DNA of 27,694 nt from JBCBJX01 sp964342855 (GCA_964342855.1 CAYFIB010000036.1:1-27694); one strand, 5' to 3'. Numbered from the stretch's first letter, positions 1 through 7,673 are shown. Translations and numbers: made by a program. Notes: generated by a model not told the origin, from the letters alone.

Positions 1-1
1 C

Positions 2-1705
2 ATCCAGAAGGAGCTCGGCGACGGCGAAGACGGCCGCGACGAGGTCGCCGAGCTCGAGGAGAAGATCAACAAGACCAAGCTCTCCAAGGAGGCCAAGACC
101 AAGGCCGAGGCGGAGCTGAAGAAGCTGCGCCAGATGTCGCCCATGTCGGCGGAATCGACCGTGGTGCGAAATTATCTCGACTGGATGCTTTCGCTCCCCT
201 GGGGCAAGGCCGGCAAGATCAAGACCAATCTCGAGAAAGCTGAAGACATTCTCGATACGGATCACTACGGTCTGGAGAAGGTCAAGGAGCGCGTTCTGGA
301 GTATCTCGCGGTCCAGAAGCGGACCAACAAGCTGAAAGGCCCGATCCTCTGCCTCGTCGGCCCGCCGGGCGTCGGCAAGACCTCCCTCGGCAAGTCGATT
401 GCTGCGGCGACCGGGCGCGAGTTCGTGCGCGTCTCGCTGGGCGGCGTGCGCGATGAAGCGGAGATCCGCGGTCACCGTCGGACCTATATCGGCTCCATGC
501 CGGGCAAGATCATCCAGTCGATGAAGAAAGCGAAGAAGACGAACCCGCTCTTCCTCCTCGATGAGATCGACAAGATGGGTCACGATTTCCGCGGCGATCC
601 GGCCTCGGCGCTGCTTGAAGTGCTCGACCCTGAGCAGAACGGCACGTTCGCGGACCACTATCTGGAAGTCGATTACGATCTCTCCGACGTCATGTTCGTG
701 ACGACGGCGAACTCGCTCAACATGCCGGGGCCGCTTCTGGATCGCATGGAGATCATCCGCATTCCGGGCTACACGGAGGATGAAAAAGTCGAGATCGCCC
801 GCCGTCACCTCATCCCGAAGGTGCTGGAGAACCACGGCCTGAAAGAAGGCGAGTGGACGATCACGGACGCCGGTCTGCGCGATCTCATCCGCTACTTCAC
901 CCGCGAGGCGGGGGTGCGGAACCTTGAACGCGAAATCGCACGCCTCGCCCGCAAGGCCGTGCGCGAGCTGGAGACGGCGAAGGCCGAAAACGTCGAAGTG
1001 ACGCCGGATACGCTGTCGGAATACGCCGGCGTGCGGAAATACCGCTTCGGCGAGATCGATGACGACGACCAGGTCGGCGTGGTGACGGGCCTCGCCTGGA
1101 CGGAGGTCGGCGGCGACATCCTCACCATCGAGGCGGTGAAGATGCCGGGCAAGGGCCGCATGACGCCGACGGGCAACCTGAAGGACGTCATGAAGGAGAG
1201 CGTCTCGGCGGCGGCCTCTTACGTCCGCGCCCGGTCGATCGAGTTCGGCGTGAAGCCGACGATCTTCGACAAGACCGACATCCACATCCACGTGCCGGAA
1301 GGCGCGACGCCGAAAGACGGCCCGTCCGCGGGCGTCGCCATGGCGACGGCCATCGTCTCGGTGCTGACGGGCATCCCGATCCGCAAGGAAGTCGCCATGA
1401 CCGGCGAGATCACCCTGCGCGGGCGCGTTCTCGCCATCGGCGGCCTGAAGGAGAAGCTCCTCGCGGCGCTGCGCTCCGGCATCAAGACGGTGCTCATCCC
1501 CGAGGAGAACGTGAAAGACCTTGAGGAGATCCCGGACAATGTGAAGGGCGCCCTCGAGATCGTTCCCATGAAGACCGTCGATGACGCGCTGAAGCACGCC
1601 CTGACGGCGGCGCCGGAGCCGATCGAGTGGACCGAAGCCGACGCCGAAGCCGCCGCCCAGGCGACGGTGGAGAACGGCGATCCCGGTCAGACGCTTCCCC
1701 ATTGA
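2..1705 (+). CDS. lon: Lon protease, C-terminal 567 residues (5' end cut by window edge)
   Basis: ATP-dependent serine protease of the cytoplasm that degrades misfolded and regulatory proteins. The frame is open from base 2, so the N-terminal substrate-binding domain lies outside the window. The visible part starts in the charged coiled-coil segment before the AAA+ module. Seen in order: the conserved MSPMSAE segment, Walker A GPPGVGKTS (nt 362-388), Walker B FLLDEIDKM (nt 551-577), the sensor/lid region, and the protease domain. In the latter the catalytic serine sits in PKDGPSAG (codon 1325-1327) and the catalytic lysine in GGLKEKLL (codon 1454-1456). Their 43-residue spacing equals that of Ser679/Lys722 in E. 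coli Lon. The tail after about nt 1610 is acidic and poorly conserved. A chorismate mutase-like gene begins 4 bases after the stop, and HU follows, a common alphaproteobacterial order. Identity is certain. Confidence 0.97.
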   Translation: MQKELGDGEDGRDEVAELEEKINKTKLSKEAKTKAEAELKKLRQMSPMSAESTVVRNYLDWMLSLPWGKAGKIKTNLEKAEDILDTDHYGLEKVKERVLEYLAVQKRTNKLKGPILCLVGPPGVGKTSLGKSIAAATGREFVRVSLGGVRDEAEIRGHRRTYIGSMPGKIIQSMKKAKKTNPLFLLDEIDKMGHDFRGDPASALLEVLDPEQNGTFADHYLEVDYDLSDVMFVTTANSLNMPGPLLDRMEIIRIPGYTEDEKVEIARRHLIPKVLENHGLKEGEWTITDAGLRDLIRYFTREAGVRNLEREIARLARKAVRELETAKAENVEVTPDTLSEYAGVRKYRFGEIDDDDQVGVVTGLAWTEVGGDILTIEAVKMPGKGRMTPTGNLKDVMKESVSAAASYVRARSIEFGVKPTIFDKTDIHIHVPEGATPKDGPSAGVAMATAIVSVLTGIPIRKEVAMTGEITLRGRVLAIGGLKEKLLAALRSGIKTVLIPEENVKDLEEIPDNVKGALEIVPMKTVDDALKHALTAAPEPIEWTEADAEAAAQATVENGDPGQTLPH

Positions 1706-1709
1706 GGCG

Positions 1710-2102
1710 ATGATGTCTGAGGGGATGAAACGCGATCTGGAAGCGCAGTCGGCCTCTGCAAGGCCGGCTGCGATCGAGCCCGCCCGCACGGCGCCGGATG
1801 ACTGCGCCGTCATGGACGAGGTGCGCGAGGAAATTGATCGGCTGGATCGAATTCTTGTCGCGCTCATCGCCGAGCGGACCCGCTATATTGAAGCCGCGGC
1901 GCGCATCAAACCGGCCGAATCCGACGTACGCGTCCCTTGGCGGATCGAGGATGTCGTGGCGAAAGTCGTAGCTCAAGGCGATGTCGACGGGCTGCCGAAA
2001 CGAATCGCTGAACCCGTTTGGCGCGAATTGATCGAACGATCCATCGAACACGAGGGGATCGTTTGGCGGTCGATCCGATCTTCGCAATCGACTAAAAATT
2101 GA
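1710..2102 (+). CDS. AroQ/PchB-type chorismate mutase-like protein (copy 1)
   Basis: A 130-residue protein whose segment from about residue 35 has the all-helical AroQ fold pattern: MDEVREEIDRLD, then LIAERTRY, then a Lys in ARIKPAE, then VPWRIEDVV, and a last helix with WRELIERSIEHEG. Family members rearrange chorismate to prephenate, or as PchB split isochorismate to salicylate and pyruvate. Against PchB as I recall it, the first-helix Arg, second-helix Arg and the Lys are kept, while the C-terminal Gln (Q90 in PchB, Q88 in E. coli mutase) aligns with Glu; yeast mutase also uses Glu there. The first 34 residues are unlike the family, so the start may be internal (ATG at 1725 or 1812); 1710 is chosen because it follows lon by 4 bases. 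A paralogue lies at 25105-25407. Which reaction it runs cannot be told. Confidence 0.8.
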   Translation: MMSEGMKRDLEAQSASARPAAIEPARTAPDDCAVMDEVREEIDRLDRILVALIAERTRYIEAAARIKPAESDVRVPWRIEDVVAKVVAQGDVDGLPKRIAEPVWRELIERSIEHEGIVWRSIRSSQSTKN

Positions 2103-2262
2103 TTTGTAACAATGCCTTGGAGTGTGTTCTTCAGGTGTTGCAGCATGCTATGGCGCGAAGCGCTTTGACGCGGCGGCGACGCTCGCCATAGTCCCGTGAC
2201 CTCCGGAAGGCTGAGCCGCCCGGAAAGCCAGACAGGCAGATAACTGGAAAGGGGTTTCTCCC

Positions 2263-2535
2263 GTGAACAAGAACGAATTCATCGATCGCGTGGCCGAACT
2301 CGCCGACATGACCAAAGCCGACGCCGGCCGCGCCGTCGACGCCGTCTTCGACGCCATCACCGACGCCCTGAAATCGGGCGACGACGTGCGCCTCGTCGGC
2401 TTCGGCACGTTCGGCGTCTCCAAGCGCGCCGCTCGCGAAGGTCGCAACCCGCGCACCGGCGAGAAGATCCAGATCGCCGCGTCGAACCAGCCGAAGTTCT
2501 CGGCCGGCAAAGGTCTGAAAGACGCGCTGAACTAA
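2263..2535 (+). CDS. hupB: HU family DNA-binding protein
   Basis: Small basic nucleoid protein, 90 residues, the normal length for HU. It begins MNKNEFIDRVAELADMTK and has the dimerisation helices, then VRLVGFGTFGVSKRAAREGR and the conserved GRNPRTGEKI of the DNA-binding arm, ending in KGLKDALN. HU dimers bend and compact DNA without much sequence preference. The start is GTG (2263-2265) with a good ribosome site GGAAAGGGG at 2246-2254. The position downstream of lon matches the usual lon-hupB order. The 160 bases upstream are AT-richer than the surroundings and probably hold its own promoter, though no convincing -35/-10 pair stands out. A hairpin follows the stop directly. Confidence 0.96.
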   Translation: MNKNEFIDRVAELADMTKADAGRAVDAVFDAITDALKSGDDVRLVGFGTFGVSKRAAREGRNPRTGEKIQIAASNQPKFSAGKGLKDALN

Positions 2536-2537
2536 TC

Positions 2538-2575
2538 GACCGCCGGATTTTCCGGCGCGATATCCGACGGCGGTC
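2538..2575 (+). terminator. hairpin after HU gene, possible terminator
   Basis: Two alternative inverted repeats lie right after the HU stop: GACCGCCG (2538-2545) with CGGCGGTC (2568-2575), and a tighter GCCGGA/TCCGGC stem (2542-2547 / 2551-2556) with a TTT loop. No run of T follows immediately, so intrinsic termination is plausible but not proven; it could instead protect the 3' end of the mRNA. Confidence 0.45.
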
Positions 2576-2611
2576 TCGCAACCGGGGCCGCCGTTCGATA
2601 TTTTAAGGCTT

Positions 2612-2628
2612 CCCGCGCTATGCGCGGG
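2612..2628. other. 7-bp GC hairpin between HU and tRNA-Val
   Basis: CCCGCGC (2612-2618) pairs perfectly with GCGCGGG (2622-2628) around a TAT loop. It lies between the HU terminator-like hairpin and the tRNA. It may be a second terminator or part of the tRNA leader. Confidence 0.5.
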
Positions 2629-2631
2629 TCG

Positions 2632-2658
2632 CATCTCTCGCGTTCCGCACGAGAGATG
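2632..2658. other. 9-bp hairpin abutting the tRNA-Val 5' end
   Basis: CATCTCTCG (2632-2640) pairs perfectly with CGAGAGATG (2650-2658) around a 9-base loop. The last base of the right arm is the first base of the mature tRNA, so in a precursor transcript this stem would end exactly where RNase P cuts. Confidence 0.55.
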
Positions 2659-2733
2659 GGCGGTTAGCTCAGTTGGTAGAGCGCCTCGTTTACACCGAGG
2701 ATGTCGGGAGTTCGAGCCTCTCACCGCCCACCA
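2658..2733 (+). tRNA. tRNA-Val (anticodon UAC)
   Basis: A 76-base cloverleaf with the CCA end encoded. The acceptor GGGCGGT (2658-2664) pairs with ACCGCCC (2723-2729), followed by A and CCA. The D-arm contains AGCTCAGTTGGTAGAGC. The anticodon stem CCTCG/CGAGG (2684-2688 / 2696-2700) encloses the loop TTTACAC with anticodon TAC at 2691-2693, reading GUA valine codons (and other GUN codons if U34 is modified). The T-arm has the invariant TTCGAGCCT loop region. The arm lengths are all normal. Confidence 0.97.
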
Positions 2734-2800
2734 GTTCTCCGGTTCACGTGGATTTAACGGGCCCTGGCGTCTTCTTGCGGCGTTTATCCGGAGGCCCTTG

Positions 2801-3754
2801 ATGACCCAGCCGACCGACGCCGCCCTGTTCGATGAGATCGCGGCGAAACGCTTCGTTTCCGCTCAGGATGTGCTGGAGATGCGCCGCGCCGTTTATCCGG
2901 ACGGCGGCGTCTGCCAAGGCGAGATCGAGCGCCTGTTCGCGCTGGCTGCGAAAGTCGAGGCGGGCGATCCGGCGTGGAAATCGTTTTTCGACGAAGCCTG
3001 CGCCGACCGCTTTCTCAATGAAGAACAACCGCGCGGCCACGTCACCGACGCCGAATACGAGGTCCTGAAAGGGCTTGTCGAGCGCTCGGGCGGGCCGAGC
3101 CGCTTCGAGATCGAGGCGTTCGTGACGCTCGTGACGAAAGCGAAGACGACGCCGCCGGAAATGACCGCGTGGCTCGGCGAGCAGCTTGTCTCTCTCGTCG
3201 CGAAAAAGCCGACGCCGCAGGTCTCCGCCGAGGACGCGGCGCTCTTCAAACGCTTCGTCTACGGACTGGGAAGCGCCGGCAATGTCGCCGTCACCCGCTC
3301 CGAAGCGGAATTCCTTCTATCGGTCGAAGCCGTCGCCCGCGACGGCGCCAACGCGCCGGAATGGGGCGCGCTCTACGCCAAGGCGCTTTCGGCGCACCTG
3401 ATGCAGCATGTCGACGCCGTCATGAACACGCGCGCGGAAGACATCCGCCAGCACGAATTCGTCGAGGACGCCGCGGCCAACCCAGTCGGATTCATGAACC
3501 GCATGCTCCAGGGCGGCCTTTCCGGCTTTCGCGGCGGCCAGAGCGAGGCGGACGCGGTCGAAGAGCGTGACGCCGCGCGCGCAGAAGCCGCCGCCGCCGC
3601 GGAAGTCGTCACCGAAGACGAGGGCGACTGGCTCGCGGCGCGCCTCGGCGCGGACGGGCGGCTCAGCATCTCCGAGATGGCTTTGATGCAGCGCCTGAAA
3701 GACCTCGGCGCGCCGCTGCCGGAACCGCTGAAGGCGTTCGCGCAAGCTTCCTGA
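2801..3754 (+). CDS. conserved-looking protein of unknown function with two related halves
   Basis: I do not recognise this 317-residue protein. ATG 2801 is preferred over the in-frame TTG at 2798, because GGAGG at 2790-2794 sits 6 bases before it. It is acidic and mostly helical, with no signal peptide or membrane segment. Two stretches look alike: about residues 30-75 (VYPDGGV...EIERLFALAAKVEAGDPAW...FFDEACADRFL) and about 155-200 (VYGLGSAGNVAVTRSEAEFL...EAVARDGANAPEW...ALSAHLM). A shorter third echo lies near the end (GADGRLSISEMALMQRLKDL). This suggests an internally duplicated unit in which a G/D-rich turn precedes a helix pair, somewhat EF-hand-like in spacing, but the calcium-loop residues are not convincing. 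An Ala/Glu-rich linker covers about residues 248-270. It stands alone after tRNA-Val, so context says little. Confidence 0.85.
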   Translation: MTQPTDAALFDEIAAKRFVSAQDVLEMRRAVYPDGGVCQGEIERLFALAAKVEAGDPAWKSFFDEACADRFLNEEQPRGHVTDAEYEVLKGLVERSGGPSRFEIEAFVTLVTKAKTTPPEMTAWLGEQLVSLVAKKPTPQVSAEDAALFKRFVYGLGSAGNVAVTRSEAEFLLSVEAVARDGANAPEWGALYAKALSAHLMQHVDAVMNTRAEDIRQHEFVEDAAANPVGFMNRMLQGGLSGFRGGQSEADAVEERDAARAEAAAAAEVVTEDEGDWLAARLGADGRLSISEMALMQRLKDLGAPLPEPLKAFAQAS

Positions 3755-3825
3755 CCAACTGCGCCCGGCGCTTTTCCCGCCGCGCGCCGCGCCCTAGCGT
3801 TCCTGAAAACTCAAGGAGCGCAGTC

Positions 3826-4116
3826 ATGATCGGCGTCGTCGCGGAATTCGAAGTGAAAGAAGATCAATTGAGCGCGTTCGAGGCGGCGGCCCGGACCCTC
3901 GTCGAAGCTGTGCGCGCGAACGAGCCGGGCGTGCCGCTCTATGAGCTGCACCGCAAACAGGGCTCGAAAACCGCCTACATCATGATGGAGCGCTACGCCG
4001 ACCAGGCGGCCCTCGACGCCCACGGCAAGACGTCCCATTTCGCCGCCGCCATCGGCGCCCTCGGGCCGCTCCTTGCGGCGCCGCCTAAGATCGTCACCTA
4101 CGATCTGGTGGTCTGA
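3826..4116 (+). CDS. antibiotic biosynthesis monooxygenase (ABM) domain protein
   Basis: A 96-residue single-domain protein with the dimeric ferredoxin-like ABM pattern: beta strand IGVVAEFEVKED, helix FEAAARTLVEAVRANEPG, strand LYELHRKQG, strand TAYIMMERYAD, helix AALDAHGKTSHF and a final strand KIVTYDLVV. The His in AALDAHGKTSHF is typical of YgiN-like proteins. Members of this family are cofactor-free quinol monooxygenases, haem-degrading enzymes or small aldehyde/peroxide-linked enzymes, so the substrate cannot be predicted. AAGGAG (3812-3817) precedes the ATG. Its last 19 bases overlap, tail to tail, the small membrane protein gene on the other strand. Confidence 0.88.
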   Translation: MIGVVAEFEVKEDQLSAFEAAARTLVEAVRANEPGVPLYELHRKQGSKTAYIMMERYADQAALDAHGKTSHFAAAIGALGPLLAAPPKIVTYDLVV

Positions 4117-4304
4117 CCGGGTCTCCGTCGCGACCGGATGAGGGCGTAGACGAGGGCCGCGACGGGCGCGGCGACGCCGAGGCAGGCGATGATGTCCGCT
4201 GGTCCGTCGAAAGCGAGCGCGGCGATCAGTCCGGCGACGCTCAAGAGTAGGATCAACGCCGGCGCGCCGAAAATTCCGACAAGCGATTTTCGGCCGCCGT
4301 TCAC
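4098..4304 (-). CDS. small two-helix membrane protein coupled to PepSY gene
   Basis: A 68-residue protein starting at GTG 4304. Start and upstream stop share the bases GTGA (4301-4304), so translation is probably coupled to the PepSY-TM gene. It has two hydrophobic spans, about residues 8-31 (VGIFGAPALILLLSVAGLIA) and 36-56 (ADIIACLGVAAPVAALVYAL), a short loop between them, and a basic tail RSRRRPGQ. Small membrane proteins of this shape often follow PepSY-TM genes in iron-regulated loci; their role is not known to me. A longer upstream ORF in the same frame would overlap the PepSY gene by about 190 bases and is rejected as the real start. Confidence 0.75.
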   Translation of the reverse strand: MNGGRKSLVGIFGAPALILLLSVAGLIAALAFDGPADIIACLGVAAPVAALVYALIRSRRRPGQTTRS

Positions 4305-5431
4305 GCACGCTCTCCCGTCGCTTCTCGGAAAAGGCGGAAGAGCCCGTCGCGTTCCCTGGCGATCCAGAGGTAAAGCCCGCTCGCGAGGATGATGATGGTC
4401 GCGATATCGAGCAGCGCCCAGAGGACTTTCAGGGCGAGCCCGCCATAGTCGCCGAAATGGAGCGGACGGGAGAGGGAGAGGCTTTTCACATACCACGGCG
4501 TCGGACGCAGGCCTTCGGACGTTCCGTCGGCGGCGTCGACCAGCACCGGCGTGATGATGCGCTCCGTCAACGGACTGCGCCCGTGAAAAAAGATGGCGTA
4601 ATGCCCCGCCGTGGAGAAGCCGCTCCCGGGAAAGGCGACGAACTGCAGCTCCATATCCGGCGCCGCTTCGCGCGCTTCTGAAACCGCGGCATCGAGCGAA
4701 TAGCGGGTCGCGGCCTGCGGTTCCTCATCGAGACGGTCGATGAGGTCGGCGAGTTCTCCCTCCCGCCAGGCGTCGATGATCGGCCCTTCGAAGGCGTTGA
4801 TAACGCCCGTCAGCCCGACGACGACGAGCCAGCCCGTCGCGACGACGCCGAGCAGGTTATGATAGTCGAGCCATTTGATGCGGGGCGATTTCCCGCGCCG
4901 CACCTCGGCGAAATCCAGCTTGCGCATGAAGGGGGCGTACAGAACGACCCCGGAAACGATTGACGCGATGAAGACGAGCCCCATGAGGCCGAGGAACCAC
5001 ATGCCGGGCTCGCCGAGAAACATGTCCGTATGCAATTGAAGCAGGAAATGCATGACGCCCTCGCCGACATCCTGTGGGGGGACGAAATCGCCGCTCGTGC
5101 GGTCAAACGAGGCGAAGTGCATCTGCGAACCGGGCGCGTCCGCGGTCGGACCGGTCGTAACGTTGATGACCGGACGATCGATGTCGAAGCTCATGAAGAT
5201 CGGCGTCTCGCCCGGTCGGCGTTCCAGCGCGACCGCGAGCACCTCGTCGAGCGACAGGAGCGGACCTTCCGGGCGCGCGGGCTCCCACACGTGCGGGTTA
5301 AGCGCGCTGTCGATCTCATCATGGAAAATGAGCGGCAGCCCCGTCACGCACAGCATCAGAAGGAACGCCGTGCAGACGAGGCTGGTCCACTTGTGGATGG
5401 CCGCCCAGATGCGGATCGTCGCCCGGGTCAA
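4301..5431 (-). CDS. PepSY-associated TM helix protein, likely siderophore-iron reductase type
   Basis: A 376-residue inner-membrane protein of the PepSY_TM family (relatives include FoxB, PiuB and VciB), thought to move electrons across the membrane to reduce siderophore-bound ferric iron. Visible: TM1 (about residues 17-37) preceded by the conserved IHKW, a periplasmic domain, HFLLQLHTDMFLG with two histidines, TM2 (about 145-167), WLDYHNLLG, TM3 (about 197-215), a second periplasmic part ending in RPLHFGDYGG, and TM4 near 335-360. The spaced histidines fit haem ligation. The start is TTG 5431, backed by AAGGAG at 5440-5445 with 8 bases spacing; it lies 17 bases after the TonB-receptor stop. 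Together the three genes form one transcription unit for metal-chelate uptake. Confidence 0.9.
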   Translation of the reverse strand: MTRATIRIWAAIHKWTSLVCTAFLLMLCVTGLPLIFHDEIDSALNPHVWEPARPEGPLLSLDEVLAVALERRPGETPIFMSFDIDRPVINVTTGPTADAPGSQMHFASFDRTSGDFVPPQDVGEGVMHFLLQLHTDMFLGEPGMWFLGLMGLVFIASIVSGVVLYAPFMRKLDFAEVRRGKSPRIKWLDYHNLLGVVATGWLVVVGLTGVINAFEGPIIDAWREGELADLIDRLDEEPQAATRYSLDAAVSEAREAAPDMELQFVAFPGSGFSTAGHYAIFFHGRSPLTERIITPVLVDAADGTSEGLRPTPWYVKSLSLSRPLHFGDYGGLALKVLWALLDIATIIILASGLYLWIARERDGLFRLFREATGERA

Positions 5432-5448
5432 AGGCGTCGCTCCTTCTC

Positions 5449-7614
5449 TCAGAAATCGGCCGAAATCGTCGCCATCAGCGTGCGCGGCGCGCCCTGGATC
5501 AGATAATTCGCGCCCGGAAAGCCGCCGGTGGAGGCCCAGTAGGCTTCATCGGTGACGTTGTCGAGGCGCGCGCGAAGGGTCACCGGCACGTCGGCGAGGC
5601 GAGCGGCGTAACGAACGCCGACATCAAGGCGCGTCCAGTCGTCCAGTTCGATGGTGTTCGTCTCGTTCGTGTACTGCTCGCCCGTGTAGACGATGCGGCC
5701 GTCGAACGTGAGGCCCGGCGCGAACGGCGCGTCCCATTCCAGGTTCAGGTTCGCCTGAAGCTCGGGTACGCCGATGACCGTGTTGCCTTCGTTGACGCCC
5801 CCTTGCGTCTTCTCAAGCTCCGCCTCGAGATATGTGGCGCCGCCGATGAGGCGTAGGCCTTCGACAGGTTCGCCGAACACGCTCAGCTCGAAGCCGCGGT
5901 TCCGCTGCTCGCCGGACGCCTGGAAGATCTGGTTCGCGACGATCGCATTCTGGCGCGAGAGGGAGAACGCGCTGACGGTGAAGCCGAAATCGCCGCCGTC
6001 GAACTTCACGCCGACTTCGGACTGGTCGCCGCGGAACGGGTCGAGCGCCTCGCCGGCGTTGAGGATGGTCACGCCGCCGCTCGTCGCCGGCGCGATGGAG
6101 CCCGGCTGAAGGCTTTCAGCGTAGTTGCCGTAAAGGGACAGGTTTTCCGTCGCCTTGTAGACGAGGCCGAAGGCGGGCGTCGTCGCGTCCGCGTCGTAGC
6201 TGGAAAGCTCCGTGCCCGTATTGAAATCGAAGGAGCGCGTTTCGATCTGCTGGATGCGCACGCCGCCGGTCAGGAGAAGGCGCGCGTCGAGGAGCGCGAC
6301 CGTGTCGGCGATGGCGACGCTGGTATTCGTGGTTTCTTCCGTGGTCAGCGGGTCGGAGAGGACGCCGCCCGTGAAGAAAGTCGCCGGCGGCAGCGCGGCG
6401 AGCGGCGTCGGCGCGTAGAGATCGCTGGCGAACGGGTTCAGGAAGTCCGACAGGGCGAACGCGTTTTTCGATTCCAGATCGACGATCGATGCTGAAATGA
6501 CCGCGCGGTGGCTGACCGGCCCGGTCGTGAATTCGGCGCGCAGACCGGCGTCGCCGGAGAGGACGAGGTCTTCGCGCGCGTTGTCGAAGCGGTAAGCGGT
6601 CGTGGAGCCATCCGCCGCCGCCGTCGGGTTCGCGAGGACGTTCTCTTCCTCGCCCTGACGGCCGCCGCCCGCGACCCACGCCGTTACGGCGTCGGACAGA
6701 TCAAACTCGGCTCGCAGAACCCCGAAAAGCTGCTGTTCATCGGTGAAAGTGCCGGTCTGGGCATAATTGACGTCCGCATCCGGAACGGCGGGTATGTCGC
6801 CCGCTGGCGTTACCTGCGGACGCGGATTGTCTATGCGGTTGTCCTGAAAGCCGAGATCGGCGGAGAAGCGCGCGCGGTCGCCGGCATAGTCGACGCCGAT
6901 GGAGTAGGCGCCGAGGGATCGATCCTGATCTTCGACGGCGCTTTCGCTCTCGCGCAGCACCGCGTTGACGCGCACGCCCCACTCATCATCCGCGCCGAAC
7001 CGCTCGCCGAGATCGACGGCGCCGTACGCCTGACCCAGGCTTTCGAAGCCGAGAGTGATGCGCTTGATCCCGTCTTCCGGCGCGCGTTTCGGAACGAGGT
7101 TGATGGTGCCGCCGACGCCGCTCGCCCCGGGCGCGGCGCCGTTGACGAAGGCGTTGGCGCCGCGGAACACCTCGACGCGTTCCTGCAGTTCAGCGGCGAC
7201 GAACTGGCGCGGCAGAATGCCGAAAAGGCCGTTCAGGGTGATATCGTCCGAGAACACCGGAAAACCGCGGATGATGTAGACTTCCTGGAAGTTGCCGAAA
7301 CCCTTGGCGACGCGGACCACCGGATCGTTCTGCAGCACGTCGCCGATGCTTTCCGATTGCTGGGCGGCGATGAGTTCCTGCGTGAAGGCCGTGCCGCTGA
7401 AGGGCGCGTCGAGGAAGTCCAGATTGCCGAGGAGGCCGGCGCGCCCGCCGCGTGCGACCTGTCCGCCCGCATAGGGATCGGTCAGCTGCACCTGCGAGGC
7501 CTTGCCGATGACGACGATGGTGTCGACCGCTGCGTCCTGCGCGAACGCGCTGGCGACGAGAGCGACGGTTGCGACGCCGGAGGCGGCGGCGAGGCGGAGG
7601 GCGGAGCGTGACAT
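5449..7614 (-). CDS. TonB-dependent siderophore receptor-like outer-membrane protein
   Basis: A 721-residue outer-membrane receptor that imports ferric chelates using TonB energy. From ATG 7614 there is a clear signal peptide (MSRSALRLAAASGVATVALV, cleavage after ASAFA), then a TonB-box-like DTIVVIG at residues 31-37. The plug domain follows (about 70-180) with DVLQNDPVVRV, IIRGFPV and VEVFRGANAF...GVGGTINL, motifs of the siderophore receptor class. The remaining 22-strand barrel includes LYGNYAESLQPG and RNRGFELSVFG, and ends in a terminal Phe (ISADF) as outer-membrane proteins do. AGGA about 8 bases before ATG supports this start over the frame opening at 7674, which would put a basic leader before the signal peptide. 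PepSY-TM and small membrane genes follow. The ligand is unknown. Confidence 0.93.
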   Translation of the reverse strand: MSRSALRLAAASGVATVALVASAFAQDAAVDTIVVIGKASQVQLTDPYAGGQVARGGRAGLLGNLDFLDAPFSGTAFTQELIAAQQSESIGDVLQNDPVVRVAKGFGNFQEVYIIRGFPVFSDDITLNGLFGILPRQFVAAELQERVEVFRGANAFVNGAAPGASGVGGTINLVPKRAPEDGIKRITLGFESLGQAYGAVDLGERFGADDEWGVRVNAVLRESESAVEDQDRSLGAYSIGVDYAGDRARFSADLGFQDNRIDNPRPQVTPAGDIPAVPDADVNYAQTGTFTDEQQLFGVLRAEFDLSDAVTAWVAGGGRQGEEENVLANPTAAADGSTTAYRFDNAREDLVLSGDAGLRAEFTTGPVSHRAVISASIVDLESKNAFALSDFLNPFASDLYAPTPLAALPPATFFTGGVLSDPLTTEETTNTSVAIADTVALLDARLLLTGGVRIQQIETRSFDFNTGTELSSYDADATTPAFGLVYKATENLSLYGNYAESLQPGSIAPATSGGVTILNAGEALDPFRGDQSEVGVKFDGGDFGFTVSAFSLSRQNAIVANQIFQASGEQRNRGFELSVFGEPVEGLRLIGGATYLEAELEKTQGGVNEGNTVIGVPELQANLNLEWDAPFAPGLTFDGRIVYTGEQYTNETNTIELDDWTRLDVGVRYAARLADVPVTLRARLDNVTDEAYWASTGGFPGANYLIQGAPRTLMATISADF

Positions 7615-7658
7615 GCGAATGATCCTGCGAAGCGTTAACGAACTTACGCGGCGGTATA

Positions 7659-7673
7659 TGATAATCACTCGCA
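7659..7673 (-). promoter_or_regulatory. Fur-like operator upstream of TonB receptor
   Basis: On the minus strand the 15 bases read TGCGAGTGATTATCA. The right half GATTATCA matches the classical Fur 7-1-7 box fully (G + ATTATCA) and the left half TGCGAGT matches 4 of 7 (TGATAAT). It lies 44 bases upstream of the receptor ATG, where a repressor could block the promoter. A second half-site-like run TGCGAATGAT (7614-7623) overlaps the start codon. The box also lies about 55 bases before the divergent dioxygenase gene. Confidence 0.5.

Noticed and set aside
2090..2262. Sigma-70 promoter for the HU gene in the AT-richer leader
   Set aside because: TTG-containing hexamers occur (for example TTGGAG at 2117) but none has an acceptable -10 at 16-19 bases, so no specific promoter is called.
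6508..7611. 367-residue plus-strand frame inside the TonB receptor gene
   Set aside because: High-GC antisense shadow; the minus-strand protein has a full set of receptor motifs.
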